From: Phaeobacter sp. CECT 5382
GTDB lineage: Bacteria; Pseudomonadota; Alphaproteobacteria; Rhodobacterales; Rhodobacteraceae
Assembly (NCBI RefSeq): GCF_001457775.1
Contig: NZ_CYSG01000010.1
Coordinates: forward strand, 1 to 64,000
Length of the DNA stretch: 64,000 bases
Direction: 5' to 3'
This document shows, piece by piece, positions 1 through 9,590 of this stretch. The notes under the pieces were generated by a model. The model made no database searches and was not told the origin of the DNA. It saw nothing but the letters and a program-made list of their open reading frames with translations. The translations under genes were made by a program, and so were the position numbers. Each line of letters opens with the position of its first letter. Within the stretch, counting starts at the first letter, position 1.

Positions 1-314
1 ATTCCGTCCGGGGAAAGGGGAAGTCCCCTCAGAAACCGATTTGTGCAACAAAGCCGGTCGTCGGGCGAATGGTCACTTTGAGATGTCCAAATTGAGAGGA
101 TAAGTTTTAGGCAGTTCAGAGTTACTTCGTCTGAAATTGCAGGAGAAGTGTTACGTTCAAAAAGGGAAAGTGCACGAAGGAACACCCTTCCCGTCATGGT
201 TCCACGTTGCTTGCTGTCTAAAGAGCGAAACTTGAGAAGTTCTTCTTCAAATGAATAGCCCAAATTGGCTGTCCCTTCTTGACCAATCTCTGATTCCAAA
301 TCATACGCCTGAGC
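1..314. other. Non-coding leader upstream of lepA
   Basis: No convincing gene is visible in this stretch on either strand. A short hairpin (GGGGA-AG-TCCCC, about positions 18-29) is not followed by a T-run, so it does not look like a normal terminator. The region is less GC-rich than lepA and presumably carries its promoter, but I cannot place the boxes with confidence. Confidence 0.4.
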
Positions 315-2114
315 ATGACTGATCTCGCCAAAATCCGCAATTTCTCCATCGTCGCCCATATCGACCATGGCAAATCCACCCTCGCAGACCGGCTCATCCA
401 AGAGACCGGCACGGTGGAGGTGCGCGATATGAAGGCGCAGCTGCTTGATAGTATGGACATCGAGCGCGAGCGCGGCATCACCATCAAGGCCAACACGGTC
501 CGGATTGATTACAAGGCGGACGATGGTGAGAATTATGTTCTCAACCTGATCGACACCCCCGGCCACGTCGATTTCGCCTATGAGGTCTCCCGCTCAATGC
601 GTGCGGTTGAAGGCTCATTGCTGGTGGTCGACAGCACGCAAGGGGTTGAAGCGCAGACCCTGGCAAATGTCTATCACGCCATGGAGGCCGACCACGAGAT
701 CGTGCCGGTGCTGAACAAGATCGACCTTCCAGCTTCGGATTGTGATCGGGTTGCGGAACAGATCGAAGATGTTATTGGCATTGAGGCGACTGGCGCCATT
801 CGGGTTTCGGCCAAGACCGGCGAAGGCATTCATGAGACACTCGAGGCCATCGTCAATGAATTGCCTGCCCCCAAAGGCACCCGCGATGCACCGCTGAAGG
901 CGATGCTGGTGGACAGCTGGTATGATGCCTATCTTGGCGTGATCGTACTCGTGCGCATCATGGACGGCGTTCTAAAAAAGGGCGAACGGATCAAGATGCT
1001 CTCTAACGGTTCGGTGCACCATGTGGATCGCATCGGTGTTTTCCGTCCTGAGATGGAAGTGATTGATGAGCTGGGCCCCGGCGAGATCGGCTTCCTCACC
1101 GCTTCGATCAAGCAGGTGCGCGATACCCGTGTGGGCGATACAATCACCCATGAGAAAAAGGGCACCACCGACGCGCTACCGGGCTTTAAGCCCGCGCAGC
1201 CAGTGGTGTTCTGTGGGTTGTTCCCGGTCGACAGTGCCGAATTCGAAGACCTGCGCGATGCCATCGACAAGCTGGCGCTGAATGATGCGTCTTTCAGCTT
1301 TGAAATGGAGACTTCGGCGGCGCTGGGCTTTGGCTTCCGTTGTGGTTTCCTGGGTCTGTTGCACCTTGAGGTGATCCGGGACCGGGTGGAGCGCGAATAT
1401 AACATCGAGCTGATCACCACAGCACCCTCGGTGGTCTATCATATCCACATGCGCGACGGCACCATGACCGAGCTGCACAACCCTGCCGACATGCCCGACT
1501 TGACCATCGTTGATCACCTGGAAGAGCCGCGCATCAAGGCGACCATTCTGGTGCCGGACGAATATCTTGGCGATGTGTTGAAGCTGTGCCAGGATCGTCG
1601 TGGCATCCAGCTGGACCTCACCTATGCAGGCAGCCGTGCCATGGCAGTTTACGATCTGCCGCTGAACGAGGTGGTGTTTGATTTTTATGACCGGTTGAAA
1701 TCGGTGACCAAGGGATACGCGTCGTTTGACTATCAGATGACCGGCTATCAGACCGACAATCTGGTCAAGATGTCGGTGCTGGTGAATGACGAGCCGGTGG
1801 ATGCGCTGTCGATGATGGTGCACCGCGACCGCGCCGAAGCCCGTGGCCGTGCCATGGTTGAAAAGCTGAAAGACCTGATCCCGCGCCACATGTTCAAGAT
1901 CCCGATTCAGGCCGCCATCGGTGGCAAGGTGATCGCGCGCGAGACCCTGTCGGCTATGCGCAAGGATGTGACCGCCAAATGTTATGGTGGTGATGCCTCG
2001 CGTAAGAAGAAACTGCTGGAGAAGCAGAAAAAGGGGAAAAAGAAGATGCGCCAGTTCGGCAAAGTCGACATCCCGCAGGAAGCCTTTATTTCGGCCCTGA
2101 AAATGGACAGCTAA
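315..2114 (+). CDS. lepA: Elongation factor 4 (LepA), ribosomal back-translocating GTPase
   Basis: This is a translational GTPase that acts on stalled or mis-translocated ribosomes and influences 30S biogenesis. At 599 residues it has the normal family length. G1 (AHIDHGKST) is at residues 14-22, G3 (DTPGH) near 82-86 and G4 (NKID) near 134-137, followed by EF-G-like domains and the LepA-specific C-terminal domain. The lysine-rich segment near the end ([17 protein letters not shown]) is the typical LepA tail. The gene stands alone and ends just before an intrinsic terminator. The first ATG of the frame agrees with the family N-terminus. Confidence 0.98.
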   Translation: MTDLAKIRNFSIVAHIDHGKSTLADRLIQETGTVEVRDMKAQLLDSMDIERERGITIKANTVRIDYKADDGENYVLNLIDTPGHVDFAYEVSRSMRAVEGSLLVVDSTQGVEAQTLANVYHAMEADHEIVPVLNKIDLPASDCDRVAEQIEDVIGIEATGAIRVSAKTGEGIHETLEAIVNELPAPKGTRDAPLKAMLVDSWYDAYLGVIVLVRIMDGVLKKGERIKMLSNGSVHHVDRIGVFRPEMEVIDELGPGEIGFLTASIKQVRDTRVGDTITHEKKGTTDALPGFKPAQPVVFCGLFPVDSAEFEDLRDAIDKLALNDASFSFEMETSAALGFGFRCGFLGLLHLEVIRDRVEREYNIELITTAPSVVYHIHMRDGTMTELHNPADMPDLTIVDHLEEPRIKATILVPDEYLGDVLKLCQDRRGIQLDLTYAGSRAMAVYDLPLNEVVFDFYDRLKSVTKGYASFDYQMTGYQTDNLVKMSVLVNDEPVDALSMMVHRDRAEARGRAMVEKLKDLIPRHMFKIPIQAAIGGKVIARETLSAMRKDVTAKCYGGDASRKKKLLEKQKKGKKKMRQFGKVDIPQEAFISALKMDS

Positions 2115-2142
2115 GCAGCGCAGAATTTTTGACACTTTCAAG

Positions 2143-2165
2143 ACGGGGCTTCGGCCCCGTTTTTT
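2143..2165 (+). terminator. Rho-independent terminator of lepA
   Basis: ACGGGGC and GCCCCGT arms enclose a TTCG-type tetraloop and run directly into a T-tract. The hairpin lies about 30 bases after the lepA stop. Confidence 0.9.
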
Positions 2166-2383
2166 GTTGCAAGGTTTTGCGGCTCCTCCCCGATGCTCTG
2201 GTCAGAAATGGGTGCGTTTGAGGCGGTCTTTCGGATTTGAGGCAGTTTTTCTTTGACCTCCGGGCTTTCTACCGTGAAATTTCCGCAACACTCCCCAAAT
2301 CTCGCGAGTATGTTGATACGGGTCAATGACGTAGGCTGAACTTTGGGGATGGTGGTCTTAGGCCAAAAATTGGGAGGTAACGC

Positions 2384-2698
2384 ATGGATTTTGCAGCGCG
2401 AAAGCAGTCACTCGAAGCCCGTCGCAAGGCGCTGACGGGGCATCTGCTGGAAGTCGAGCACGCGCTTGACGCTCCTATGTCAAAGGATTGGGAGGATCGA
2501 TCCTCTGAGCGTCAGGGGGATGAGGTGCTTGAAACCTTGGGGCTCAACGAGTTGGAAGAGGTGCGCCAGATTGATGCTGCGCTGGCCCGGTTGAGTGACG
2601 GATCCTATGGCTATTGCCTGATCTGCGGCGACGCCATTGCGCCGAAACGACTGGACCTGCTGCCGGCCACTCCGTTTTGCAGCGGTTGCGCCCAATAA
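2384..2698 (+). CDS. DksA/TraR-family zinc-finger protein
   Basis: This 104-residue protein has an N-terminal helical hairpin (residues 1-75) and a C-terminal zinc finger with CLIC and FCSGC pairs separated by about 17 residues (C-x2-C...C-x2-C), as in the DksA/TraR family. Family members bind RNA polymerase through the secondary channel. It is shorter than full DksA (about 150 residues), so it is one of the small TraR/YbiI-like members common in Alphaproteobacteria. The acidic coiled-coil tip that defines true DksA function is not clear, so regulatory activity is inferred. The start follows a good GGGAGG ribosome binding site. Confidence 0.85.
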   Translation: MDFAARKQSLEARRKALTGHLLEVEHALDAPMSKDWEDRSSERQGDEVLETLGLNELEEVRQIDAALARLSDGSYGYCLICGDAIAPKRLDLLPATPFCSGCAQ

Positions 2699-2832
2699 GG
2701 TGATCTCTTCTGGGCAGACTCTTTGGTTGAAAGAGGGGGCCTTTATGGGGTGGTTTTGGCGCGGCGCGACAGGCTTTTCATTCCTGTTGGAAGGGGCTAA
2801 GGCGAGGCAGTGCTGTTTTCTGGAGATCTGCC

Positions 2833-3366
2833 ATGACCTGTGCCCTGTGTTCTGCCGATGCAGCGACCCGTTTTTTTGCCGTCAGCGGTGGCCCCGATGA
2901 CGCCGGAGTCGAGATTTGTGCCACCTGTCAGGGCCAGATCGAAGGTGACCTTGAGCCGAACCACTGGCGTTGTCTGGCATCTTCCATGTGGTCGCAAGAG
3001 ACCGCCGTGCAGGTGCTAGCGGCACGCCTTTTAGGGCGTCTTTCCGGTCCCGATGGGGGGCAGGACGGTGGGCAGCAGTGGGCGCGCGATCTTGCCGACC
3101 AGCTTTGGCTTGATGATGAGGCCCGGGCCTGGGCTGACAACCAGCCGCAGTCCGGAGGGCATGTCGATAGCAATGGCGCTGTGCTTGTTGCCGGAGATAA
3201 TGTGGTGCTGATCAAGGATTTACCGGTCAAAGGCGCGGGGTTTACCGCCAAGCGCGGCACCGCGGTACGGGGAATTTCACTGGTGCAGGACAATCCCGAA
3301 CATATCGAAGGGCGGGTCGAAGGGCAGCGCATTGTCATTTTGACCAAGTTTGTAAAAAAGAAATAG
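2833..3366 (+). CDS. PhnA-like zinc-ribbon protein
   Basis: The 177-residue protein starts with a zinc ribbon (CALC at residues 3-6, CATC near 30-33) and ends in a PhnA domain, an SH3-like barrel at about residues 110-177 (VDSNGAVLVAGDNVVLIKDL... to the Lys-rich end). PhnA proteins were named from the E. coli phosphonate operon, but their function is not settled and they are widespread outside phosphonate loci. No phosphonate genes occur nearby. It follows the DksA-like gene by 134 bases and may be co-transcribed with it. Confidence 0.8.
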   Translation: MTCALCSADAATRFFAVSGGPDDAGVEICATCQGQIEGDLEPNHWRCLASSMWSQETAVQVLAARLLGRLSGPDGGQDGGQQWARDLADQLWLDDEARAWADNQPQSGGHVDSNGAVLVAGDNVVLIKDLPVKGAGFTAKRGTAVRGISLVQDNPEHIEGRVEGQRIVILTKFVKKK

Positions 3367-3469
3367 GCTCTGGTGCATCATGGCGCGCAAATCGCCATTG
3401 GCCCCGTTGCTGTGTCGGCGGGGATATGGCACAACCTTTCGTAACTGACTGAACAAAAGAGTTTAGCAT

Positions 3470-4123
3470 ATGACCGATTTCGCCGAACGCCGCCGTATGA
3501 TGGTGGACACTCAGGTCCGCCCATCAGATGTGACAAAATATCCGATCATCGAGGCTTTGCTGGCTGTCCCGCGGGAAGAATTTGTTCCTGATGCACAGCG
3601 CGAAGGCGCCTATGCTGACCGCAACATGGATCTGGGTGGCAATCGCACTTTGATTGAGGCGCGCACACTGGCCAAGATGCTGGACGCACTGGATATTCAA
3701 AGCGATGAGCTGGTATTGGATGTCGGCTGCGGCCTTGGCTATTCGACGGCTGTCGCCGCGCGTCTGGCTGTCATGGTGATTGGCGTCGAAGAAGACGAGA
3801 CCATGTCGGTGGATGCTCAGAGCCAGCTTTCCGAGGTCGGAGCAGACAATGCCATTGTGCATGTCGGGCCTTTGACTGACGGCGCGGCAGAGCACGGCCC
3901 CTATGATGTGATCCTGGTACAGGGCGGTGTCGAGGAGCTTCCGGACAGTCTTTTGGCCCAACTGAAAGATGGCGGGCGGATTGCTGTGATCTTCATGACG
4001 GGGGCTCTGGGCGAGGTGAAAATCGGCTATAAACGTGGTGAGCAGATCTCCTGGCGCTTTGCATTCAACGCGGGCGCTGCAGTGCTGCCGGGTTTTGCAC
4101 GCAAACCAGAGTTTGCGCTTTAA
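3470..4123 (+). CDS. pcm: Protein-L-isoaspartate O-methyltransferase family protein
   Basis: This is a SAM-dependent methyltransferase of 217 residues. Motif I (LDVGCGLGYSTAVAARLA) lies near residues 83-100, and the N-terminal MVDTQVRPSDV and EFVPD segments are typical of alphaproteobacterial PIMT. Classical PIMT repairs isoaspartyl residues in damaged proteins. The alphaproteobacterial form encoded next to tolC is more divergent, so the substrate is inferred. It precedes tolC in the same direction with a 163-base gap, an arrangement conserved in related genomes. Confidence 0.85.
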   Translation: MTDFAERRRMMVDTQVRPSDVTKYPIIEALLAVPREEFVPDAQREGAYADRNMDLGGNRTLIEARTLAKMLDALDIQSDELVLDVGCGLGYSTAVAARLAVMVIGVEEDETMSVDAQSQLSEVGADNAIVHVGPLTDGAAEHGPYDVILVQGGVEELPDSLLAQLKDGGRIAVIFMTGALGEVKIGYKRGEQISWRFAFNAGAAVLPGFARKPEFAL

Positions 4124-4286
4124 CCCGGTTTGGATGATACTCTTGGGACAGGAGTAGCAAGAATTTTGGCCCAGGACGCAAAGACCACGACGGAAAAAAA
4201 CAATGGAATACTCGGGTCGCATTTTTCTTTGCGGCTTGATCCCCAACCTACCGCGGCTGGCGGCGCGGCAAACGATAAGGCTACCG

Positions 4287-5690
4287 ATGCGAAAGAAATT
4301 TTCGGCGAGTTTGTTTAAAACGTTTGTATTTGCGGGCAGTGTTGCCCTTGCATTTGCCATGCCAAAGGGCGCGCAGGCAGACAACCTGTCGGACGCCCTG
4401 ATCGGCGCCTATAAAAACAGCGGACTGTTGGAACAGAACCGCGCGCTGTTGCGGGCCACGGACGAGGATGTCGCCGCAACGGTTGCGCTGCTGCGGCCGG
4501 TGATCGATTGGACCATTACAGCCAGCAACAGCTATTCCAGCGTGACACCCGGTCTGCGTAGCAATCAGCTGTCGACAGGGCTCACCTTTGGTTTGTTGCT
4601 CTATGACGGTGGCGTGTCACGCATGCGCCAACTTGCAGCGCAGCAGGTGGTTCTGGCCACACGTCAATCCCTGCTCAACATTGAACAGCAGGTTCTGTTC
4701 TCGGCGGTGCAGGCCTATGTCAATGTGCTGCTCCAGCAAGATACAGTGCAGCTTCAAAGCAACAACCTGCGCCTATTGCAAGAAGAGTTGAAGGCCTCTC
4801 AGGATCGATTTGAGGTTGGCGAAGTGACGCGGACGGATGTTGCTCTGGCGCAAAGCCGGGTTGCTTCAGCACGTGCATCTCTGATTGAAAGCCGCGGTAA
4901 CCTTCTGGAGGCAAAAGCCTCCTACGTAGAGGCGGTTGGCCATCCGATCGGCACCATTGCCGGACAGCCGCCTTTGCCCAAGCGGGCGTCTTCCTTGCAG
5001 GCCGCTGAAGCGGTGGCTGCGCGTAATCACCCCAGTCTTCTGGCGCAGCAACACACCGTAAAGGCTTCGGACTATTCGGTGCAGTCGGCACAAAAAGGTC
5101 TGGGTCCAACTGTTACTCTGAATGCCGAAGTCAGTGATACACTGGGTGTCAGCAATTCCGTTGATTTCGACAGTTCCGGTGCCAGCATCGTATTCCGGCA
5201 AAACCTCTATACAGGTGGATCAAAGGCTTCCGGTATACGGGCCAGTATTGCCAGCAGGGATGCGAACAAAGGCCAGTTGATTACAATCCAGCGCGCTGTG
5301 ACCCAAGATGTCGCGGCTGCCTATGTTACACTGGAAGCGGCGGCCGCAAGCCTCGTGTCTTCGAACGAGAGCGTCAGGGCTGCAAGGGTGGCTTTTGATG
5401 GTATCCGCGAAGAGGCCACCCTTGGCGCTCGCACAACACTGGACGTGCTGCAGGCAGAGCAGGATCTTCTGGATGCGCAAACTGCGCGGGTTCAGGCGCG
5501 AGCGAGTCAGGCCTCGGCAGCCTATGCATTGTTGCAGGCACAGGGATTGCTGACGGCGGAACACCTTGGTCTGGCAGTAGAAATCTACGATCCCACACTA
5601 TACTATAATTTGGTCAAAGACGCGCCTTCGCCGGTTAGCCGCCGGGGGAAAGATCTTGATCGCGTTCTCAGGGCTTTGGGAAAGAACTGA
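4287..5690 (+). CDS. tolC: TolC family outer-membrane efflux channel
   Basis: An outer membrane factor forming the trimeric exit duct for type I secretion or RND pumps. The chosen ATG (4287) begins a clear Sec signal peptide (MRKKFSASLFKTFVFAGSVA, cleavage after AQA). The frame stays open 28 codons upstream, but that extension is not signal-like. Mature sequence begins near DNLSDALIGAYKNS. Two long helical repeats are visible (GEVTRTDVALAQSRV and TLGARTTLDVLQAEQDLLDAQ), as expected for the duplicated TolC fold. No inner-membrane pump genes are adjacent, so the partner transporter lies elsewhere. Confidence 0.93.
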   Translation: MRKKFSASLFKTFVFAGSVALAFAMPKGAQADNLSDALIGAYKNSGLLEQNRALLRATDEDVAATVALLRPVIDWTITASNSYSSVTPGLRSNQLSTGLTFGLLLYDGGVSRMRQLAAQQVVLATRQSLLNIEQQVLFSAVQAYVNVLLQQDTVQLQSNNLRLLQEELKASQDRFEVGEVTRTDVALAQSRVASARASLIESRGNLLEAKASYVEAVGHPIGTIAGQPPLPKRASSLQAAEAVAARNHPSLLAQQHTVKASDYSVQSAQKGLGPTVTLNAEVSDTLGVSNSVDFDSSGASIVFRQNLYTGGSKASGIRASIASRDANKGQLITIQRAVTQDVAAAYVTLEAAAASLVSSNESVRAARVAFDGIREEATLGARTTLDVLQAEQDLLDAQTARVQARASQASAAYALLQAQGLLTAEHLGLAVEIYDPTLYYNLVKDAPSPVSRRGKDLDRVLRALGKN

Positions 5691-5835
5691 GAGCCTTGAG
5701 GCCGTGCTGAGGGTCCTTGGAGAGAGCCGAGGGCCTTCGAAGGTCTTGGGGAAGAATTGAAAATTCTCTCTAGTTGTTGTGTGAACGGGGGAGGGCGGCT
5801 AAACTTGTCTCAAAGGCTAGAGTGGTTGAAAAAAT

Positions 5836-7011
5836 ATGTCGGATCCCGTTACACAGGCTGAAATCGAAGATGTCCTGTCCTCCATTCGTCGTCTGGTGAG
5901 CGAGGACGGGCGTACAGCTCCGCGGCCACAACCGGTTCAGACTCCTCCTAAAGCGGCATCCCGACTGGTCCTGACCCCGGCACTTCGGGTCTCCGATCCG
6001 GAGCCCAATAGCCCGAAGGACTGTGCCGAAACCAGCCCCACTTTGCCAACTCCCACTGCTTCCAATGAGAGATCGTCTGACGCATCACATGCAGATGATA
6101 GCGATAAGGGGCGTGGTGGGCAGAGCGAGATGAAAGTGGCATTCGAACAGAATGACCCGGTTCACACGCCAGAGTTCCATCACATAGCGCCGGTGAGGAC
6201 AGCGGAAAGCGCGAATCCGCCGCAAGCCCGCTCCGAGACCCTGGACACGCTGACCGCAGATTCGGGTGTTGACGGTTTCGAGAATGACTGCACTGCCGAG
6301 GATCATGGCGCAGGCGAAGCGGCAGAAGACAATCAGGAAACTAGTGTGAGCGAGGCGGGAGCATTGGACGCCGCGCCTTGGCATGACCCGGATGCGACCC
6401 TGTTTCATGCGGCAGCCGCCGGTGACCAAGGTGACATCGGTGAAGATGCAGCTGGCGATTTTCCATCTGACGCTCCGCATGAGGAGCAAGATTTATTGGA
6501 GCAGGAGGCGGCTGCGGGAGCGCGCGTGTCTGCCGTGGTCCAGAAAATTGCGGAACTGGAAGCCAAGGTCGCCAGATCCGAAGAGCAATGGGAGCCCGAT
6601 GGCCGCTCGCAAGATCCCTATGCCGGGACCAATATCGAGACATTGGAATGGAAAGATCACCTTGAAGGTGTGACCGGCGATAGCTCGCAAGCAGAAAGCC
6701 CTGCCAGAGGTGATGAAGAAAAAGATCCAGATCAGAACCAGACCGACATGAAGGCTCAGGCCACGTCTTCGGGGCAGGGTGGTGATGCTCCGGACCTGGC
6801 GGCGGATGCCGTGACGGAGGCGACGATGGAACGTTTGGAAGAATTGTCTGCCGAAGATAGCTTTCTGGACGAAGACAGCCTGCGGGATCTGGTTGCGGAA
6901 ATCGTCCGCTCGGAGCTACAGGGGGCTTTGGGTGAACGTATCACCCGTAACGTGCGCAAACTCGTGCGCCGTGAAATTCACCGCGCGCTTGCCGCTCAGG
7001 ATCTTGCCTGA
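5836..7011 (+). CDS. PopZ-like (DUF2497) polar organising protein
   Basis: This 391-residue protein has the layout of PopZ/DUF2497 proteins. It has a short conserved N-terminal helix (EIEDVLSSIRRLVSED), a long acidic and probably disordered centre rich in Asp, Glu, Pro and Ala, and a C-terminal helical module (LRDLVAEIVRSEL... VRKLVRREIHRALA, residues 340-391). In Caulobacter the C-terminus oligomerises PopZ into a polar matrix that anchors the centromere. The middle region is much longer than Caulobacter PopZ (about 177 residues). In many relatives this gene sits between tolC and valS; here valS does not follow. Confidence 0.75.
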   Translation: MSDPVTQAEIEDVLSSIRRLVSEDGRTAPRPQPVQTPPKAASRLVLTPALRVSDPEPNSPKDCAETSPTLPTPTASNERSSDASHADDSDKGRGGQSEMKVAFEQNDPVHTPEFHHIAPVRTAESANPPQARSETLDTLTADSGVDGFENDCTAEDHGAGEAAEDNQETSVSEAGALDAAPWHDPDATLFHAAAAGDQGDIGEDAAGDFPSDAPHEEQDLLEQEAAAGARVSAVVQKIAELEAKVARSEEQWEPDGRSQDPYAGTNIETLEWKDHLEGVTGDSSQAESPARGDEEKDPDQNQTDMKAQATSSGQGGDAPDLAADAVTEATMERLEELSAEDSFLDEDSLRDLVAEIVRSELQGALGERITRNVRKLVRREIHRALAAQDLA

Positions 7012-7330
7012 ACGCCTCGATCGGGGTCCTCATCCAGAGGGTTTCGAGCTGAACTGATCTGTCGGCAAAGGTGACGGTTAGGCGATATGGGCTTGGCTGT
7101 GCCGCCTTGACTTGCTGCTGGACAGATTGCTTCTCCCCAACAGTCACCGTCTTCCCGAAGGCCTCTGACAAGGAGGCCTTGATTGACGACCACCGAGAAG
7201 AAACCCTGCGTAGGGCTGGTGCTTTAGGCTGTAGTGGTCGCAGGAGGGGGAGGCGGAGAATCCCGGCGTGTCTTGTGCGGCCTCTACCAGAGTGCCGCCT
7301 CACCAGTTGCAGTCACAATCAGACGAAGTT
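7012..7330. other. Gene-free gap with an 8-bp perfect inverted repeat
   Basis: This gap lies between the convergent ends of the PopZ-like gene and cobQ. It contains AAGGCCTC (7158-7165) and GAGGCCTT (7173-7180), a perfect hairpin with a 7-base loop and no T-run on either side. A minus-strand open frame covers most of the gap and reads plausibly (YRLTVTFADRSVQLETLWMR), faintly like the N-terminal domain of gamma-butyrobetaine hydroxylase/DUF971 proteins. It has no domain beyond that and runs antisense into the PopZ-like gene, so I treat it as a possible remnant and not a gene. Confidence 0.35.
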
Positions 7331-8794
7331 TCAAGTCTGCGGCGGCACCGGGGTAGACAGCGCGAGCAACTGATCCAGATCCATGTGGCGTTCAAGATGC
7401 TCGGCAAGGGCGTCCAGCGTATCTTCTACGCCCTGATCATATCCGGTTTGGCTTTCGACACCGAGGTCTGACAGAAAACTGGCGCGAAACGGATCGGAGC
7501 TAAACAGCCCGTGCAGATAGGACCCCATGACCCGGCCATCACCCGACACTGCGCCATCCATGCGATCACCGATGCGCAGCCAAGCGCGGGCGCAGTCCGG
7601 GCCTTCGGTGCGGCCCATATGGATTTCATAACCATCAACTGGTAGATCACCTTTGTCACTGCGGGCTTTGGTCAATGTCACGTGTTTGTCGCCGGACATC
7701 ACAGTGTGCACATCCAAAAGGCCCAGCCCGTCTACTTTGCCGGGGCGGCCGTCGACGCCTTGGGGGTCGTCAATCGTTTTGCCAAGCATCTGATAGCCAC
7801 CACAAAGCCCCAGCACGTGTCCGCCGCGCCGATGGTGGGCAAGAATATCGATGTCCCAGCCCTGTGCCCGCAGATAGGCAAGGTCACCGATGGTGGACTT
7901 GCTGCCGGGGATCAAGACCAGGTCTGCGTCGCCGGGTAAAGCACGCCCAGGGGGGACGATCTCCACCGTAACTTCGGGCTCTGCTGCCAATGGATCCAGG
8001 TCGTCAAAATTGGCCATGCGTTCCAGTTGCGGCACCACGATCTTGCAGGCACCGCCGCTGCGCGAAGCGATATCCATCATGTCTTCAGCCGGGAGTTTCC
8101 AGGCATCCCAAAACCAGGGGACTACACCAAGTGAGGGCCAGCCTGTACGACGGGCGATATCATCACGCCCGGCATCAAACAGGCTGATGTCACCTCTAAA
8201 ACGATTGACGGCGAAACCGACGATCCGGTCCAGATCTTGTTCTTCCAGTACGGCTTTGGTGCCAACGATCTGCGCAATGACACCGCCGCGGTGAATGTCT
8301 CCGACCAGAACCACAGGTGCCTGTACCGCGCAGGCAAAGCCCATATTGGCAATATCGCCTTTGCGCAGATTGGTCTCCGCCGGCGAGCCCGCCCCCTCGA
8401 TCAGCATCAAATCAACACCAGCGGCAAGCCGATAGTAGCTGTCACAGGCGGCCTCGAGCAGGCCTGATTTGTCGCGCATGAAGGATCCGGCGGCCTGGGT
8501 GCCGCGCCGCTTGCCCTGTACGATAATCTGAGCCCCGGTATCGGTTTCCGGCTTCAACAGGACGGGGTTCATATCCACATGCGGGGCAAGGCCGGCGGCG
8601 CGCGCCTGCAAGGCCTGTGCACGCCCGATTTCACCACCTTCGGGGGTAACGGCAGCATTGTTGGACATGTTTTGCGGCTTGAAGGGGGCCACTTTCAGAC
8701 CACGTTTCAGATAGGCCCGCGCCAGTCCCGCCACCAGCATGGATTTTCCGACGTTGCTGCCGGTGCCTTGGATCATGAGCGCGCGTGCTACCAT
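7331..8794 (-). CDS. cobQ: Cobyric acid synthase CobQ
   Basis: An ATP-dependent amidotransferase that amidates four carboxyl groups of adenosyl-cobyrinic acid a,c-diamide in cobalamin synthesis. The N-terminal dethiobiotin-synthetase-like domain starts with a P-loop ([16 protein letters not shown], residues 9-24) followed by [11 protein letters not shown]. The C-terminal triad glutaminase domain has its nucleophile in GLCGGYQML near residue 333. Length (487) is normal. It is a lone cobalamin gene here and I see no B12-box upstream, so it does not appear to be under a cobalamin riboswitch at this locus. Confidence 0.97.
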   Translation of the reverse strand: MVARALMIQGTGSNVGKSMLVAGLARAYLKRGLKVAPFKPQNMSNNAAVTPEGGEIGRAQALQARAAGLAPHVDMNPVLLKPETDTGAQIIVQGKRRGTQAAGSFMRDKSGLLEAACDSYYRLAAGVDLMLIEGAGSPAETNLRKGDIANMGFACAVQAPVVLVGDIHRGGVIAQIVGTKAVLEEQDLDRIVGFAVNRFRGDISLFDAGRDDIARRTGWPSLGVVPWFWDAWKLPAEDMMDIASRSGGACKIVVPQLERMANFDDLDPLAAEPEVTVEIVPPGRALPGDADLVLIPGSKSTIGDLAYLRAQGWDIDILAHHRRGGHVLGLCGGYQMLGKTIDDPQGVDGRPGKVDGLGLLDVHTVMSGDKHVTLTKARSDKGDLPVDGYEIHMGRTEGPDCARAWLRIGDRMDGAVSGDGRVMGSYLHGLFSSDPFRASFLSDLGVESQTGYDQGVEDTLDALAEHLERHMDLDQLLALSTPVPPQT

Positions 8795-8993
8795 GGGATT
8801 TCTCTGTATGCCTCCGAATTGATTTGCTAGGAAATACTCTGATCGCCGATCTGAGACGACAGGAAAAGCCTCTTTGTCAGCATATCAATCCAGGCCGGAA
8901 GTGGTCGGGCAAAATCGCCTGAAAGCCATCAGGCCACGACATTATGCCGACAGAATGCCGACAGACAAAACGCTTCAATGGTTGTTGGCGCGC

Positions 8994-9025
8994 AAAAAAG
9001 AAAAGCGCGCCCCCCAGGACGCGCC
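8994..9025 (-). terminator. Rho-independent terminator of the DUF6280-like gene
   Basis: Read on the minus strand, GGCGCGTCC pairs with GGGCGCGC and is followed by TTTTCTTTTTT. It sits about 30 bases beyond the stop of the small gene at 9055-9372. Confidence 0.75.
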
Positions 9026-9054
9026 TTACTTTTGGCAGTATCGTAAATTTGAGC

Positions 9055-9372
9055 CTAGGCCGCTTCAGCCTGGGCTGCATTGCGACGTTCGCTTTCTTCA
9101 CGCGACAGCGCAACCGAGGTGCGCACACCACGGCCCACGAATTCCATCAATCCGCCGACAACCCGTTCGTTGGGGTCGATGCCAGCACAGCTGAGGACTT
9201 CGCGACCATCGCGTGAGCGGGCCCAGCGGGCTATTTGTTCGGGGCCGTTGCCATATTTTTTATCATCGGCAATAGCGTCATCCAGCGCGGCCAAGACTAC
9301 AGCTGCAAAGAGCTTGCGTGCTCGGTTGCCCTGTTCATTGTTATACGCGGTGCCGTCAACGAAATCTCGCAT
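9055..9372 (-). CDS. Small conserved protein, probably DUF6280 family
   Basis: This 105-residue soluble protein begins MRDFVDGTAYNNEQGNRARK and is rich in charged residues, with an Ala-rich helical core (KLFAAVVLAALDDAIADDKK) and an Arg/Glu-rich C-terminus. From memory it matches a strongly conserved Rhodobacteraceae family of unknown function (DUF6280); I cannot verify that by search. It has a good ribosome site (AAAGGAAA), its own terminator, and stands divergent to efp across a 218-base region with striking repeats. Function unknown. Confidence 0.7.
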   Translation of the reverse strand: MRDFVDGTAYNNEQGNRARKLFAAVVLAALDDAIADDKKYGNGPEQIARWARSRDGREVLSCAGIDPNERVVGGLMEFVGRGVRTSVALSREESERRNAAQAEAA

Positions 9373-9459
9373 CCCGTTTCCTTTGTTGTTCTTGCCATTG
9401 CAATTCTCGGCGTGGCGTTCCTTATGACGGAACTGTGACGATTCGGGTAGCCTGTATGT

Positions 9460-9490
9460 GCATAGCTTTCATGCAAATTTTGCATAGCTT
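9460..9490. promoter_or_regulatory. Dyad plus two-turn direct repeats between DUF6280-like gene and efp
   Basis: GCATAGCTT occurs at 9460-9468 and again at 9482-9490, a spacing of 22 bases or about two helical turns. Between them lies ATGCAAATTTTGCAT (9471-9485), with 7-base perfect arms around one central base. The layout resembles a dimeric regulator site for the divergent promoter region. The regulator is unknown. Confidence 0.45.
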
Positions 9491-9590
9491 CTACGCGTTT
9501 CCTACGACATATCGTTGTCTTGCCAGCTGAGACCACGACAGATATAGGGAGGTTTAACATATCATCAACCTTCCGAGATGGATTTTTCAG

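Noticed and set aside
1-30. Possible tRNA 3' end at the left edge
   Set aside because: The bases could fit a T-arm, but only a few nucleotides are visible and no CCA or matching acceptor strand can be checked.
7071-7373. Plus-strand frame in the PopZ-cobQ gap
   Set aside because: No ribosome site, Cys/Arg-rich composition, and overlaps the cobQ 3' end.
8795-8990. Cobalamin riboswitch upstream of cobQ
   Set aside because: No B12-box-like conserved core was found.
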